A stretch of 64,000 bases of DNA from Zasmidium citrigriseum (taxonomy: Eukaryota > Ascomycota > Dothideomycetes > Mycosphaerellales > Mycosphaerellaceae). Shown here piece by piece: positions 11,503-22,873 of this stretch. The notes under the pieces were generated by a model. It did no database searches and was not told the origin of the DNA. It saw only the letters and a program-made list of their open reading frames with translations. Where the stretch lies: positions 62,001-126,000 of the forward strand of contig NHNW01000063.1 of the NCBI GenBank assembly GCA_002786025.1. Reading direction: 5' to 3'. Made by a program: the position numbers and the translations under genes. The number at the start of each line of letters is the position of its first letter. Within the stretch, counting starts at the first letter, position 1.

Positions 11503-12448
11503 ATGGCCCTCCCATTACGCTCGAGATCGATACCGCAATGCACGGCTTGTCTGCGCAGCTATGCCTGGGCATCGGCAGCAGAGACTGGCTCGCCGTCGAT
11601 GGCACTGCGGCAGCAGGTTAGGGGGAAGAAGAAGATGGCCAAGGGCGATGGCAATGTCCCCGTCAGGCTGCTCAAGGACCTCACTGGCTTCGGCAAGAGA
11701 GGTATGCATCATATTGAGCCCCTATGAGGTACCTTTCTAATGCTTTGTAGGCTCCATCATCCCCGTCCCACGAGGCGAAATGCGCAACAAGTTCTTCCCT
11801 CAACGCATCGCCGAATACGTAACCCAACCCGAACTACGACACCTCCGCGCCAACGACGTCCCCATTCAACGCGACTACGTCTTCGGAAAAGACGAGCCTG
11901 TCAAAGAGGTGGCAGCGGACTTCACGACCATAGGAGGATCGTCCATGTCACCACAGAACCCAATGCCTCCGCCCAGGAAGCCCGAAATCGAGAAGCTCAC
12001 ACCAGAGCGAAGTCTCCAACTCCTAGAAATCTTCGTCGGACCCCGACTAGACTTCTACCGGCAACCCATAATCGAAGAGAAAGAGAAAGACCCAGAAGAG
12101 ACAAAACCAGAGCCCAAGCGAGAAAGTCCACGCACAGCCTCAAGCGCTGCGTTCGATCTCCTTGCCGCACGAACATCGAAACCGAAGGCCACGGAGCCGA
12201 CGGGTCCTTTGGCGATCTATGGATCGGTATCGAGACATGACATTCTGGTGCATATCCGAGCTGCGATTGCGAGGAACGATGAGGCAGCCAAGGTGATCTT
12301 GGAGGAGGGAGACATTGAGTTCTTGGACGCGGAACTGGAGAGTGAGGGCAAGGTGAAGCATGTGGGAGACTTTACGATTGAGATTGGTGTGAAGGGAGCG
12401 GAGGAGAGGATCAAGAGGACGGTCCGGGTTGTGCCGCAGGAGGCGTGA
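11503..12448 (+). CDS. mrpl50: Mitochondrial ribosomal protein bL9m
   Basis: Protein of the mitochondrial large ribosomal subunit, the bacterial L9 homologue (Mrpl50 in yeast). Two exons, 11503-11701 and 11751-12448, give 298 residues; the 49-bp intron (GTATGC..TTGTAG) splits a glycine codon. The first 45 residues are Arg/Ser/Ala-rich with few acids, as expected of a matrix-targeting sequence. The L9 N-domain follows at about 50-95, with VRLLKDLTGFGKRG running across the splice into SIIPVPRGEMRNKFFP. The middle is an acidic/lysine-rich linker, and the C-terminal 100 residues are the fungal extension ending VKGAEERIKRTVRVVPQEA. The exact splice-site match to the conserved L9 motif supports the model. 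Confidence 0.92.
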
Positions 12449-13718
12449 GATGGGTGAGGGAGAAGACCGGATTGGAAGTTGAAGCGGAGAAGACAGAATG
12501 AAGGCGAGATCAAAGCAACATGTATAGAACTGTAAGTGAAGTTCTGCTAAGATTTGCTCATGTCATGGTTTGCAAAGAGATCAATGAGGAGCCTCCATCT
12601 TCCCGATCTGCCGTCCCCCAAGCTATCGAAGGACATTGGCAGAAAAGATACCTCGCCAGTCTCTTTCTGACATTGTCACAGTAATCTCTCCATTCGACCG
12701 ATTTGGAGGCATTTGAAACCCGCCGTCCCGACATTAACGACTTCCAGCTTCCACTAGATCATCACCGCCGAGGACGATAGTCTACAGGCCAATGCTACGA
12801 GCGTCCAACGGCACACACGATAGAGAACTCGAGCCCCCAATATTTCGCAATACCCAAACAGCACTCTCATCGCATCACAAAACGACATCACGAGGACGAC
12901 GACACGGCTTTCCATGGTCATCACCATCAACCCATCTCGGTCGCCCGAAAGCTCAACTCCCCACCGGCAAATCCCCGGACCAACTTTTCCTTAACCATTA
13001 TATGTCCGCAAATCCCCTCAGCTCTCGAGTTCAAGGGACTGGATGGTGGAGTGGTTAGGAGTGAGCTGGAGCAAGGGACCGGATTCGAACCGCCGAACGA
13101 ACGAACGAATATTTGCAAGCCCCCCGAAGTTGCATGGATTGGACGACACGAGACCAGCCCCCCGAAATGGTCAGGATTTGGATCTGGATAATCAAAAATG
13201 ATGAAACCGAGTAATGTCGATGTTTCTCTTCCCTCAAGGTGATTGAGGGTTTCTGTTTTGCCCTTCTTGCGCCTTAGTCCCTTCCTTGCTCAGATATATT
13301 TATCATTTCTTTTTGGACTTGGAGGCTTTTGACGCGGTTATATCCCCTGTGCGCATGACGAGGAGGAGAGGGAGGCTGGGTTCGAGTCTGGACGGTGTTT
13401 GACTTGGATTGGACCTTTTCAACTTTTTGAATGTCTAATCATAGCAGTCAGCATGACCAGGACCAGCAAGACTGTAGTGAAGGATACGGACACAGCACCT
13501 TTGAGCAATATCCAATACTGTAAGCCATTACGTCGCAGCATGTCGACCTTCGATCGCAGAAGCTTATATACAGCCCCCAGGCTTGAAGTCGAACTCGAAC
13601 TCACGACCCAGGCCACAACCCACTCGCCAATACAACCCACCACCTCCAAAGAGCTGAGCTACACAATCGACATAGACTGATCCAACCAAGATCTTCAACA
13701 ACCTCTACTGCCGAAACA
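12449..13718. other. Intergenic region, no supported gene
   Basis: 1.27 kb between mrpl50 and a small unknown gene. It holds a perfect tRNA B-box-like word at 13081-13091 (minus strand) but no cloverleaf, a short run of (CGAA) units at 13094-13108, and pyrimidine-rich sequence likely to be the leader of the next gene. Confidence 0.4.
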
Positions 13719-14204
13719 ATGTGCATCCTCGAAATCCACGCCTGGCAGCCCTGCCTCCACATGCGCTGCACCTCGACGCGGATTTGCTCGAAGCAGATCG
13801 CCAGCCCGGCCATGACTGAGTACGATTGCCCGGATGCGACGAGGGTTTATGTGAGGCAGCCGACGAAGCGAGTTTGCCCCGTTTGCAAGGCGAGGAGTGA
13901 GGGGCCAGATGAGCGAGGTCAGGGAGCAGGTGAAGAGACAAGTGAAGGAGGAAGTGTATCGACAAGTGAGGCTGCTCCACGCGCCATGACGACCGATTCG
14001 ACCAAGCCTGCCACCCTCCCATCGGGGAGCGCATTAGCAGCCGACGCCACGGCCTTGTTCCAAGAGCACACCGACGAGCAGCGCGACCTTCACGAAGCCC
14101 GAAACCGCGGCAGAGAAGTCTCCGACGGGCGCTCATTGGCTTTGCTGTCGAATGAGGAAGTAAGGGAGTTGCTGCGGAAGGAGCTCTGGGACGACGGAGT
14201 CTGA
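13719..14204 (+). CDS. Small unknown protein with cysteine pairs
   Basis: 161 codons without an intron. I do not recognise the family. The first half has seven cysteines, including C-x10-C spacing in the first 25 residues (CILEIHAWQPCLHMRC) and a closing KRVCPVCKAR, which looks like a zinc-binding arrangement. The second half is Ser/Thr/Glu-rich and probably disordered, ending in a short charged helix (NEEVRELLRKELWDDGV). There is no signal peptide and no membrane segment. The start at 13719 follows a pyrimidine-rich leader and AACA-ATG context. It converges on the HET gene at 14354-16481, only 149 bp apart. The regular cysteine spacing is the main reason to believe it is real. Confidence 0.6.
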   Translation: MCILEIHAWQPCLHMRCTSTRICSKQIASPAMTEYDCPDATRVYVRQPTKRVCPVCKARSEGPDERGQGAGEETSEGGSVSTSEAAPRAMTTDSTKPATLPSGSALAADATALFQEHTDEQRDLHEARNRGREVSDGRSLALLSNEEVRELLRKELWDDGV

Positions 14205-14353
14205 GGCGGCTTCCTGGTTTCTCTTTCGGTATGGAATAGCATCCATTGAATGCTCTGAGCACTGATTTCATCATCATTTCTATCTCTATCTCTTCGTTAC
14301 AGTGCGACCTCCTTCTCTCACTCGATCGATCGAATTCTCGGCACATGACCGAC

Positions 14354-16481
14354 CTAATGGATGTGGAAGGTACGAGTCTCGGCTTCGAGCCTGCCTTCCT
14401 CGGGAAGATGTTGTACGTACTCTCCCTGTCAAAGCCTGTCAGCCTTCCAACGTTGACTCATGACATCGTCCAGCCACTGACGACTGTGCACATAGAACAG
14501 CATCATATCTCTGACTACTCACCTCCATGATACCCGGCAAGTCTGCGAACCCAGCCAATCTAGGGCACTTGTCACTCCCTCTTAACACGACAAGAATGTT
14601 CCCGCTAAATAGAATACAGATCTCGTCTCCGATTCGAACACTCCCGATGCAGAACGCGAACCTCCCGTCTTCCAGCACTGCGATGGATGACAGATTGAGC
14701 AGAACGACCATCTTGCGCAACCATTTTGCGAATTTTCGGCCGTCACCTACTTTCCCTCGAGCCAGACGGAGCGAATGCTCGGCTTCAGTCCCACGTAGCC
14801 AGGAACATTGCTGCACGACCTCCAGAATGAGCGCCGCGAAGTCTTGAGCGAGGAAGGTCTCTTTCCAGAGGTACATCTCAGTCTCTCTCCGAGCGTATAG
14901 GGCTTTTGCTAACTTGGCAATGTTTCGTGCGGCCGTCGCCCGTCTGCCGGAGGCTTCCCTCTGAGCTTTTAGAAACCAGACACATGCCAATCGGAGGTTC
15001 AGAGCCTTTTCATTGTCCATATGCCGCTCTTCGAGACCTTGGAATGGCGCAAGACTTAAAATGGCTGCAATCTGGCCTAGAGAGACTCCCGCGACCTGCA
15101 GCACCCTTCCGTCCACAGACCGAGAGCAACGCATCGGAAGGCCGTGGCACGCGGAATACCACTTGATGGCTTGCGAAAAGACAACGAGCTCCCGCCGACT
15201 TTCCAGGCGATAGAATCTTGGAACCCAAGAAGGCCATTCTGAAGCCGGTGATCGGGAGACCGGTACGAAGCTGAGAGGTCTCAAGCTGTCCGAGCTCAGG
15301 ATTGCAAGATACATCGCCTGTGCGTACACGTCTTTCAACGACAGTTCGTAGTTCGAGATGATGACTTCGGCAGGGTTCAAGCGGACAATATCGTAGTAGC
15401 CTTGCATACCCAGGAGGGCATAGATTCGGTCGAATCCATCACTGGCATCGAAACCAAAGTTCAGACATAGGAGCTCGTCGAATGGTGCCTCCCTCAGCTT
15501 GAACATTGCTTCCACGAACATCAGGCTTGTGAACCTCTTGCTGCTGTCGTTGCCGCAAAGGCAGTCGTTGGATCCGCGCCAAAATCCTCTATGATGTGTC
15601 CAGCGGATAGCCTTCGCGAGGTCCTCCCAAGCGAGGAAGCGAAGTCCACGGAAGAACTTCACAATCTGAGCGTGTGCGACTTCTTGAAGTACCCATATCC
15701 GCGAAAACCATCTGGATTTCAAGAGAGTCTCGAAAGCGTTCCAGTCGCAGTACGGCGGTGGACTTGACCAGTATGGTAGACGCATCTGCTCATCTATCGA
15801 CAGATCGTCGTTCCGTCGAAGCTCCTCCTCTCCCACAAGCCATTTTGAGCAGTCCTCAGCCAGAACTCTCGCGGTCTCGAATCCCGACTGAGTAGCACCA
15901 TCATCAGCGCCCAACCACACCAATACCGTGTTCGCCCTGGCATAGATATCACTCATGATGGCAACTTGCTTCGACTTCTCGGCGAGATCGTACTGATGTA
16001 TGCAAATAGCATCGATCCATACGGGCCACAGGAGATATTTCCAGGTCTCAGACGAACTGTAAACGACAAATGCTAATGCTTCATATGCACTTCGGGGCAC
16101 TTCGACTGCAGCACCGTCCAACAATATCGACTTCCAATCGAGTTCTGTGCCCCAGGCATACGATATGGCGTAATAAGGCTGGAGAGGCTCATCCAGAAGC
16201 GAGACGACCTCGACGGTAAAACTCAGCAAAGATTCGCCCATAGTCGATTGCTGATAGCCCTGATGTCGCAGCAGCCGAATCTGACGAAGGCCTTCGTCCA
16301 GCGGCTGGTATTGGTAGCTAGCTTCTCCTGGACCTGCAGGGCGAACAGCCTGGAATGCTCCTCCGTGACGGGATCCTGATTGGCCAGGCAGAAGGCCTCC
16401 TCCATGTCGATTCTGCGAGGGGTTGTAATGTGGATAATCATCCGGCCGATAGCTTCCATGACCGCCTCCTGGCAGAGCCAT
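14354..16481 (-). CDS. HET-domain protein, first of a tandem pair
   Basis: Heterokaryon-incompatibility (HET, PF06985) protein, 676 residues. HET domains act in non-self recognition and cell death in fungi; they are TIR-like, known from the family. Exons: 16481-14523 and 14425-14354, intron of 97 bp with GTGAGT donor, CTGAC branch and GACAG acceptor. Residues 1-80 are Gly/Tyr/Gln-rich and low-complexity. HET motifs are YAISYAWG (104-111), WIDAICIHQ (155-163) and VLVWLG (186-191). Reading through the intron would give a false stop at 14439. The splice model adds 23 residues (GEYVQHLPEEGRLEAETRTF plus three), which align with the last exon of the neighbouring HET gene and so confirm each other. 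Start is at ATG 16481; the frame is open further upstream but without an ATG that fits. Confidence 0.88.
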
Positions 16482-16761
16482 TAGGCTAGGAACAAAACAC
16501 TGAAAGTCTTTGATGAGGTATCCACCAGTATACGTCCTGCCATCGTGGCCGAAGCAAACGAAAGAGCGCAGTACATTCCAGGACGAGAGAGATTTTCTGG
16601 CGGCAAGCACACGTTGCTGCGCCTTGCAAACAGCCGGCCTCGTGTCACTCCGTGGCTGCATCCAGCCAGCGCCACAGACCAGGAGCACGCTTGGCAAGGC
16701 TGACCACCGCAACAATGGCTCTCTCTCACAGCTCTCCGGGACAGATGTCTCAGACCTGGCC

Positions 16762-18770
16762 TTACTGAATATAGTAGTCGCAAGTCTCTGATTCGAGACG
16801 GTGTTCTTGTTCCAGCTGGCGGAGGTGTTCTCCCTGAAAGCAACACGTCAGCATGTAACACATCAAGAACGTGGCCTCTCAGCTCGAACACATCTCATCG
16901 ACCTCGATGAGTGACTTACCTCCATGACCCCTGGAACCAATGCATAAGCGCACATCCGTCGATACTCCACTTGGCGAGCCCGCAGTGCAAAAAGCAGATC
17001 ACCGCCAAACAGGAGACAAATCTCATCGCCAGCTTGGACTTCACCCACGCAGAATCCAAACCTTCCATCTTCGAGCAGGACGATTGAGGACAACCTGAGC
17101 GTATCGACGAAGTTCCAAAGCGAGCTGAGAAAGCCCCAGCCATCTCCTTTTGCTGCCACGGCGGGATTCAAGAACTCCGTTGCTTCAGATGATCTGGAAG
17201 AACGCTCCAGGACGGTTATTAGCAATGCTGCCAGATCCTCCATGCGCCATTTTTTGCGCCAGAGTGTGAACTCTGGAACGTCCTTCTGGATATGTATTGT
17301 GGCCATTATTCTGTTAATGTCTGCTGCGCTGATTGCCGATGCTGGAATACGGCTACTATCCTGTGGTTTGGGAAACCAGGCATCAGCTAGACGTTGATAT
17401 GCCGCCTCCCGATCCTCCTCAGAATCGCCATCGTCCTCGGAGTCACCATTGCTATCTTCAGAATGAGTCTCCGGAACGTCCTGCAGCGGCGAGAGATCCA
17501 GCACGCAGGAGATTCGCCCAACAGAGACGCCTCTGACACTTAGAACGTTCCCTTCAGCTGCGTAGGTGCACTCAGCTTTTCTGTCTCCCGACGCACGACA
17601 CCCATTCGCTCTCGAGAAAGTCGCTATCTCTTGTCTTCCATGTAGCTCATGGAATCGCGGCACCCAAGACGGCCAGTCCTCCTTCGGCGGCGGCTTTGCT
17701 GCAAGCGCCAGACTCAAAGGCATCAAATCGCCCTTCTTCTGCAGAACGATAAACACCGTTTCAGCATAGACGTCTTTCAGAGGCCGTTCGTAGTCCACAA
17801 CAATGTCACCGGAATTCTCTCGATCCAGAAGACCAAGCAAAGCGAAGACCCTATCCCAAGGATTGCTCGCATTCGACCGTAAGTTCAGCATCAGGAGAGC
17901 CAAGAGGGAGTTCTGCTCCGGCGGCGTGTCTCGTAAGTGACATATCTCCTTGGCGACCAACAAGTTGACTGCAGACTCGTTGATGACATCCCCATCTCGA
18001 GGGAGGTAGATCCTGAAATCCCGATGCCATATCCATCGTACAGCCTTCGCAAACGATGCCCACGGTATGGACTTTCGTCCACAGAGCATCGTCACAGACC
18101 TGCCATTAACAACTTCCTGCAGAATCCACAAACGAGTGAAATACCTCGCCCTCAGCAAAGAGGTAAACGCATCCCAATCACACCCATCAGGAGGGGGCTC
18201 AGTCCAATACGCCTGACTCCGCTTCTCCTGCCACGGGATCTTCTCAAGCTCACTCTCATCACCCACCCACTTCTCACAATCCTGCGAAAGTACCTCCACA
18301 GCCTCAAAACCCGCCCCTCCTGTCCCATCCTCGAGCCAAACACAAACATCCCCCGCCCCACAATAAATCTCCTTCATCATAGCCACTTGTCTCGACTTCT
18401 CCTCCAGATTTTCTTGATCGATACAAACAGCATCAATCCAGACGAGACAAACAGCCTGCTCCACGGAGTGCCGCACTTTCCATGATATCACGCCTCGAAG
18501 TGCAGTCTCGGCACTTTCAGGGATTGCAACTTCTCGTCCCTGAAGCACAATGCTCGTGGATCCGGGATTCTCGCCCCAGGTGTACGAGATGGCGGTATAC
18601 GAGGGCAGGATCCTATCTTCGAGAGACAGAGTCTGGAAATTGAACTTCAACGGCTTCGAGGTGTCGTCTATGTCAAGTCGGTCGCCGATGAAGTTGAGGA
18701 TGCGGAATTCGTATTTCTGTCTTCTCGTCATGGAAGCAAGACTGTTCTCGGCCGCGGAAATGACTGCCAT
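16762..18770 (-). CDS. HET-domain protein, second of a tandem pair
   Basis: 640 residues, exons 18770-16920 and 16833-16762. The 86-bp intron has a GTAAGT donor, a GCTGACG branch and a TTTCAG acceptor. HET motifs are YTAISYTWG (58-66), WIDAVCIDQ (111-119) and VCVWLEDG (142-149), where the usual WLG glycine is replaced by Glu. A strongly acidic stretch (EDSNGDSEDDGDSEEDREA) lies in the middle. Domain order, intron position and the 23-residue last exon (GEHLRQLEQEHRLESETCDY plus three) match the adjacent HET gene, which starts 280 bp downstream of this stop on the same strand. They are therefore a tandem duplication, well diverged. An alternative start at the second methionine (residue 14) is possible. 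Confidence 0.9.
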
Positions 18771-19617
18771 GTTCTCAGCTGAGATGTTCTCGATGACCTC
18801 GCATCACTTGCTGATGCTCAGATCGAAACGTGGGCGATGTTGAGCTAGAAGGTTGAGCTCCGAGTAAGGTGCATTAGTTCGCGAACTGCTTGAGCGTTTT
18901 CTTTTTCGGTGTCTCGGAAAAGGTGCAGCAGGATGAAGGACCGATAAGTTGAGGCCATCTCAATGCGCAATTCATTGACAAGACGGATAGTCGGTCACTT
19001 ACCATAATGCCAGCATGCCAACGATCCACCACACCGCCGATATTGGGACCATTGTCTGTGTATGGCAGCTTCAGACAAATAGAAATGGAAGAGGTGGGCA
19101 GGTGTGTTCAAACACTTATTTCAATTTGAGACTGCCTTGATGCATCTCATCACATATCCTACTCTGTGGAGCAACAATTGCGTCGCCCTCTCTTTTGATA
19201 GCAAAGTCCATGATCTCTTCAAGAGACGGACATCCGCCTCCCTCATGCCGCAAAGGCCGCGTCCGCCGTTGAAACTGCTCGGTGCATACTCGGTCGTTCG
19301 TTCGATGCTCAATGCTCATGCTCAGTGCCGTGGTTAAAGAAGTCGTGTGTAGTCGTGTAGTCGCTGCTCTGCTGCCGCCGCCCGCCGTGACAACCCAACC
19401 ATACCAAGTCACGCACTTTCCAACCATACTTCACGCAACTTTAAAATCACAAGCTTACCTTTTGAAGAGCCATGAGTGTCGAGAGGAGTTGGTGTTGCTG
19501 ATGTGCCTCGCCAGCGCCTTACGAGCGACGGCCATAGGTTTCATCACGGTGCCTGCCTCATGTCAATGATATCGCTAAGAAAAGTCGGCGACGGGTCATA
19601 CCTTCAAAAGGTGGTCC
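18771..19617. other. Intergenic region, no supported gene
   Basis: 847 bp holding the upstream region of the second HET gene and the 3' flank of prp4. Only short unsupported frames are seen. Confidence 0.4.
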
Positions 19618-22140
19618 CTATCCACCGCGATGCACGGTGGATGGGCGGAAAGGAGTCGAAGCGACCGCAGTCTTGGGCTTCACTTCCTGTCCCTGCTTGA
19701 AGAAGTAGTGCTGGAGGGCTTCCTTCGGCTTGATGCGCTTGTCGGGATCCAGCTGCAAGCACTTGTCGAGAAGATCGACAAATGCAGTGTGTTCCTTGAG
19801 CTCCGCTGGAGTCATGTGCTTGGTGTTGCCGCCAAGACGAGACTTTAGATCCTTGCCCGGGTGGCCTTGCGCGAAGTGCATGGCCCGAGGGACCATGTTG
19901 CCGGTCATCTTGTCCCGCTCGATGCCATAGAATACGTTGTCGTCGTCAAAATACTTGTCTCGGAGCTTCGCCCGCTTGACGAGACGATTTGGAAGCTTGC
20001 CGCGGCACTCCTGGATGACACGAAGCATGTTGTTGTTGTCCGAGCCGTTGAAGAGAATGCGACCAACATAAAGCTCATACAGAGTGCAGCCAATGGCCCA
20101 CATGTCGATGGCGTAGTCGAAGTCCATTCCGATGATGACCTCTGGAGCACGATAGAAGCGCGACACCAGATACGGGGTCAGCTCCGCGTCTTGTTGCAGG
20201 GTGGCCGTGCCAAAGTCGCAGATTTTGATGATACCGTTTCTCTCGTGGACGAGGATGTTGTCGGGCTTCAGATCAGCATGCAGAACCTCCGCGTTCTTCA
20301 TGAGGAGAAGCGCAAGGAACATCTGGTAGGCGTATACCCGGACTGCATCCAACTTGATGCCCCTATCGCGACCAAATTTCTTGACCAGCTCACGCATGTC
20401 CATTTGCAAACCCTCGAAGACGAGGCACAGGTGGCCCTTATGCATGAAGTCGCCAAGCAGCCGAATGATGTGTCGCTTGTCCTCTGGGTCCCTGTCGTTG
20501 AGCCGCTGTACAAACTGCATCTCCTTCTGGCCGGCCTTCAACATGGTATCATTTCGGCACGCAATCTTGATGGCGACCTTGGTGCCAGTGTTCGTGTCTG
20601 TCGCACGCACGACGGTGGCGAATGTTCCTTTGCCCAACTGCTGCTCCACAGCATACCTGTTGTGCAAGAGCTCGCCGTGAATGATGCGGTAATGTCCGTC
20701 TGGATAGTCCCAGTTGTCCAGCAGACTCTCGTCAAGTGCGCGTGCCTGCTTCGCAGTGGCCTGTGTTGGTCCCTCATCAAACGCGAACATGTCGTCATCA
20801 TCTTCGGCGAACATGTCAAAGTCGTCGGCGGACTTCTTCTTAAGGGGTGCAGTGACCTTGGACTCCTCTTCCGCACGAGAGTCCTCTTGGACGTGCTGCT
20901 TGAACTCTGGTCGATCCTCATTCATATCCTGAGCTGGATCATAGTCCGCAGCGGACTGGCCTTGCTCATCGGCCGCTGCGTTCACTTGAAGAGGGTTCGC
21001 CAAGTCTTCGTCCTTCATTTCGGGGAACTCTGCAGGAGACGCTGGCGCCGAAGTGCTGTCTCTCGGCGTTGCTGGCGAGCCTGCTGAAGAAGGCGACGTC
21101 GGAGATTGCGGCTGGGATGCGTTTGCGCTCTCGGTCTGAGGAGTCGCGGCTGAAGATGGCAAGTTTCCTTCCAGGGTGGTGCGCAGGAGTGAGTCGCTAG
21201 ATGCCATCTTGTGCTTCTGCCTGATGGCTTCACGCTTCTTCCGGCGTTGTTCGATGATTTCGGCTTCGGAGAGCTTCTGCTCAGGCTCATGTTCTTCGGC
21301 TTGTTCACTACGAATGATGGGATCAGCATGAGCTTGAAGACGAAGGGGCGAAGTCCCTACGAACCTCTCCTGGGTAGCATCTTGAGATCCCGCAGCTTTC
21401 TTTTCAGACTGGGAAGATGACATCTTGGTATCAGCAGCATCTTTACGTGAAGCTTGTGGGGTTGACTCGCGTTGGAAGGAAGCGGTGCTGCCGCGTCTCA
21501 TATTTCCAGCCTGATCCCACGAATTGCCAGGGCTGTTCGGGCCTTGACGGCTCCCTGGCCGGGAGTTGTTGCCGGCTGGTGCACGGTATGGAGATCTGCT
21601 TCTGTCCCGATCGCGGTTGCCGTGGGAGTCGTGGGTGTTGCCACGGCCGCGTCCACGTTGGTCGAAGTTGTTGTTGTGATTGCTGTGGCCACCTCTTGAC
21701 TGTGGTTGGCGATCCGACTCACGGTAGGTGTTGCCGCCGTGACCACGTGCAGGGCCGTCTTCGTATACCTTGTGGCGGCGCGGGTCTGACGCACCCTTGC
21801 CGTAGTGGTCATCTTGACGACGACGCTTCTCGCGGCCGGTGTCTTTGTCGGCGCGATATGGTGATCGGGAGCGCGAGCGGTCGTGGCGGAATGGGGACCT
21901 GGACCGCGAGCGGGAGCGATCTCTGCCGTAGTCGTTGAAGTGGGCGTTCATGTCATACATCACGGCGTACTTGCGATCATTGCGATCATAGCGCGACGAG
22001 CGAGATGAAGACGTCGAGTGTCTGGCCGACGGATCAATATTGGTGTTCTTGCTGGTGTGTACGTTCTTGTAGACCTTCTTCCCGTCCTCGCTGCGACTGA
22101 GCTCGCCGTCGGAGAGCGGCGAGGCCGAGCGGAGACTCAT
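19618..22140 (-). CDS. prp4: Prp4-type spliceosomal kinase with RS domain
   Basis: Nuclear dual-type serine/threonine kinase of the CMGC group that phosphorylates U4/U6.U5 tri-snRNP proteins during pre-mRNA splicing. It has 840 residues without an intron. The N-terminal 250 residues are Arg/Ser/Asp/Gly-rich, with SRSRSRSPFRHDRSRSRSPY repeats typical of splicing factors. The middle is acidic with an EDDDDMFAFDEG stretch. The kinase domain is the last 330 residues: QLGKGTFATVVRATD, VAIKIACRN, HADLKPDNILV, CDFGTA and IIGMDFDYAIDMWAIGCTLY. The insert RDKYFDDDNVFYGIERDKMT is specific to Prp4 (PRPF4B). Start set at ATG 22140; the frame is open for 15 more codons upstream without an ATG, ending near a possible AG acceptor. 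A 408-codon frame on the opposite strand (19861-21087) is a shadow. Confidence 0.94.
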   Translation of the reverse strand: MSLRSASPLSDGELSRSEDGKKVYKNVHTSKNTNIDPSARHSTSSSRSSRYDRNDRKYAVMYDMNAHFNDYGRDRSRSRSRSPFRHDRSRSRSPYRADKDTGREKRRRQDDHYGKGASDPRRHKVYEDGPARGHGGNTYRESDRQPQSRGGHSNHNNNFDQRGRGRGNTHDSHGNRDRDRSRSPYRAPAGNNSRPGSRQGPNSPGNSWDQAGNMRRGSTASFQRESTPQASRKDAADTKMSSSQSEKKAAGSQDATQERFVGTSPLRLQAHADPIIRSEQAEEHEPEQKLSEAEIIEQRRKKREAIRQKHKMASSDSLLRTTLEGNLPSSAATPQTESANASQPQSPTSPSSAGSPATPRDSTSAPASPAEFPEMKDEDLANPLQVNAAADEQGQSAADYDPAQDMNEDRPEFKQHVQEDSRAEEESKVTAPLKKKSADDFDMFAEDDDDMFAFDEGPTQATAKQARALDESLLDNWDYPDGHYRIIHGELLHNRYAVEQQLGKGTFATVVRATDTNTGTKVAIKIACRNDTMLKAGQKEMQFVQRLNDRDPEDKRHIIRLLGDFMHKGHLCLVFEGLQMDMRELVKKFGRDRGIKLDAVRVYAYQMFLALLLMKNAEVLHADLKPDNILVHERNGIIKICDFGTATLQQDAELTPYLVSRFYRAPEVIIGMDFDYAIDMWAIGCTLYELYVGRILFNGSDNNNMLRVIQECRGKLPNRLVKRAKLRDKYFDDDNVFYGIERDKMTGNMVPRAMHFAQGHPGKDLKSRLGGNTKHMTPAELKEHTAFVDLLDKCLQLDPDKRIKPKEALQHYFFKQGQEVKPKTAVASTPFRPSTVHRGG

Positions 22141-22873
22141 GATGCCGGCGCCAACCTGCTTATTCGCGACGACTGCCCTGCGCAAAGTGTGTATGATGGG
22201 TTAGCCAACGGTTCAGCGGGGAGTGACTTGTAGGCGGGGCCCAGCGGCGGACCAGGATTTCTCACAGGCTGATAGTGCGCAGCGCCGTTGGTCGCTGAGC
22301 GGAACCACCAGCAGCGACGCTGGTGAGAAGGAGGGAGGGCGGGAGTGTGCGGGAAGGGGTGGTGGATGGTGTTGTTGGCGAGTGCAAGTGACGTTGCGAT
22401 TGAAGAGGAAAGCAGCAGCCAAGCGTTTTGACACAGTGAATTAAGTCGTGGTCACTTCTGATTCTGGCAGGAGTGACATTCGACCCGACTCACTCTCAGA
22501 AAATGAGCTACTCGGTCACTGGAATCATCAGTAACATCCCTACTGGAGTCGGAGACCGCCTCAGTATCTTCCGAGAAAGTTTCAGATGGAATGGAAATCA
22601 ACTTGTGGTGCAAATGCACAATCATGAATGACAGCTCAAAATAGGCCTGTATGCCATCGCCTTAACGCCTCTCGCTATGCTTCTATGCACAATCATCGTG
22701 TCGATGCTTCTTTGAGGCAATGAGATACCTCATATCTCTCATTGAGTCCATTGACTGGAGCCTGCCCTTGCTCTGCAGACATGTCATATGCTCGATCCCC
22801 TCATCCTTTTATCAAGCTCCTCCAGAACCGACTTGCCAAAGTCCATCTTGCCAAAGTCTTGCTCCCCGGAATC
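22141..22873. other. Intergenic region, no supported gene
   Basis: 733 bp between the prp4 start and the stop of the E2 gene. It should contain the prp4 promoter. No ORF, RNA gene or repeat supported. Confidence 0.4.

Noticed and set aside
13040..13150. tRNA-like B box GGTTCGAATCC on the minus strand and an A-box-like GTGGAGTGGTTAGG on the plus strand
   Set aside because: The two boxes are on opposite strands, the T stem does not pair well and no acceptor or anticodon stem can be built.
13705..14346. 213-codon minus-strand frame
   Set aside because: Covers the small cysteine-pair gene on the other strand; composition is Arg/Ser/Leu-rich shadow type.
14439..14522. C terminus of the first HET gene by simple read-through (…AGRCHESTLEG)
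   Set aside because: A GTGAGT donor directly after the conserved GIME and a homologous downstream exon make this an intron.
19861..21087. 408-codon open frame on the plus strand opposite prp4
   Set aside because: It mirrors the codon pattern of the kinase gene, has no motifs and no promoter of its own; an antisense shadow.
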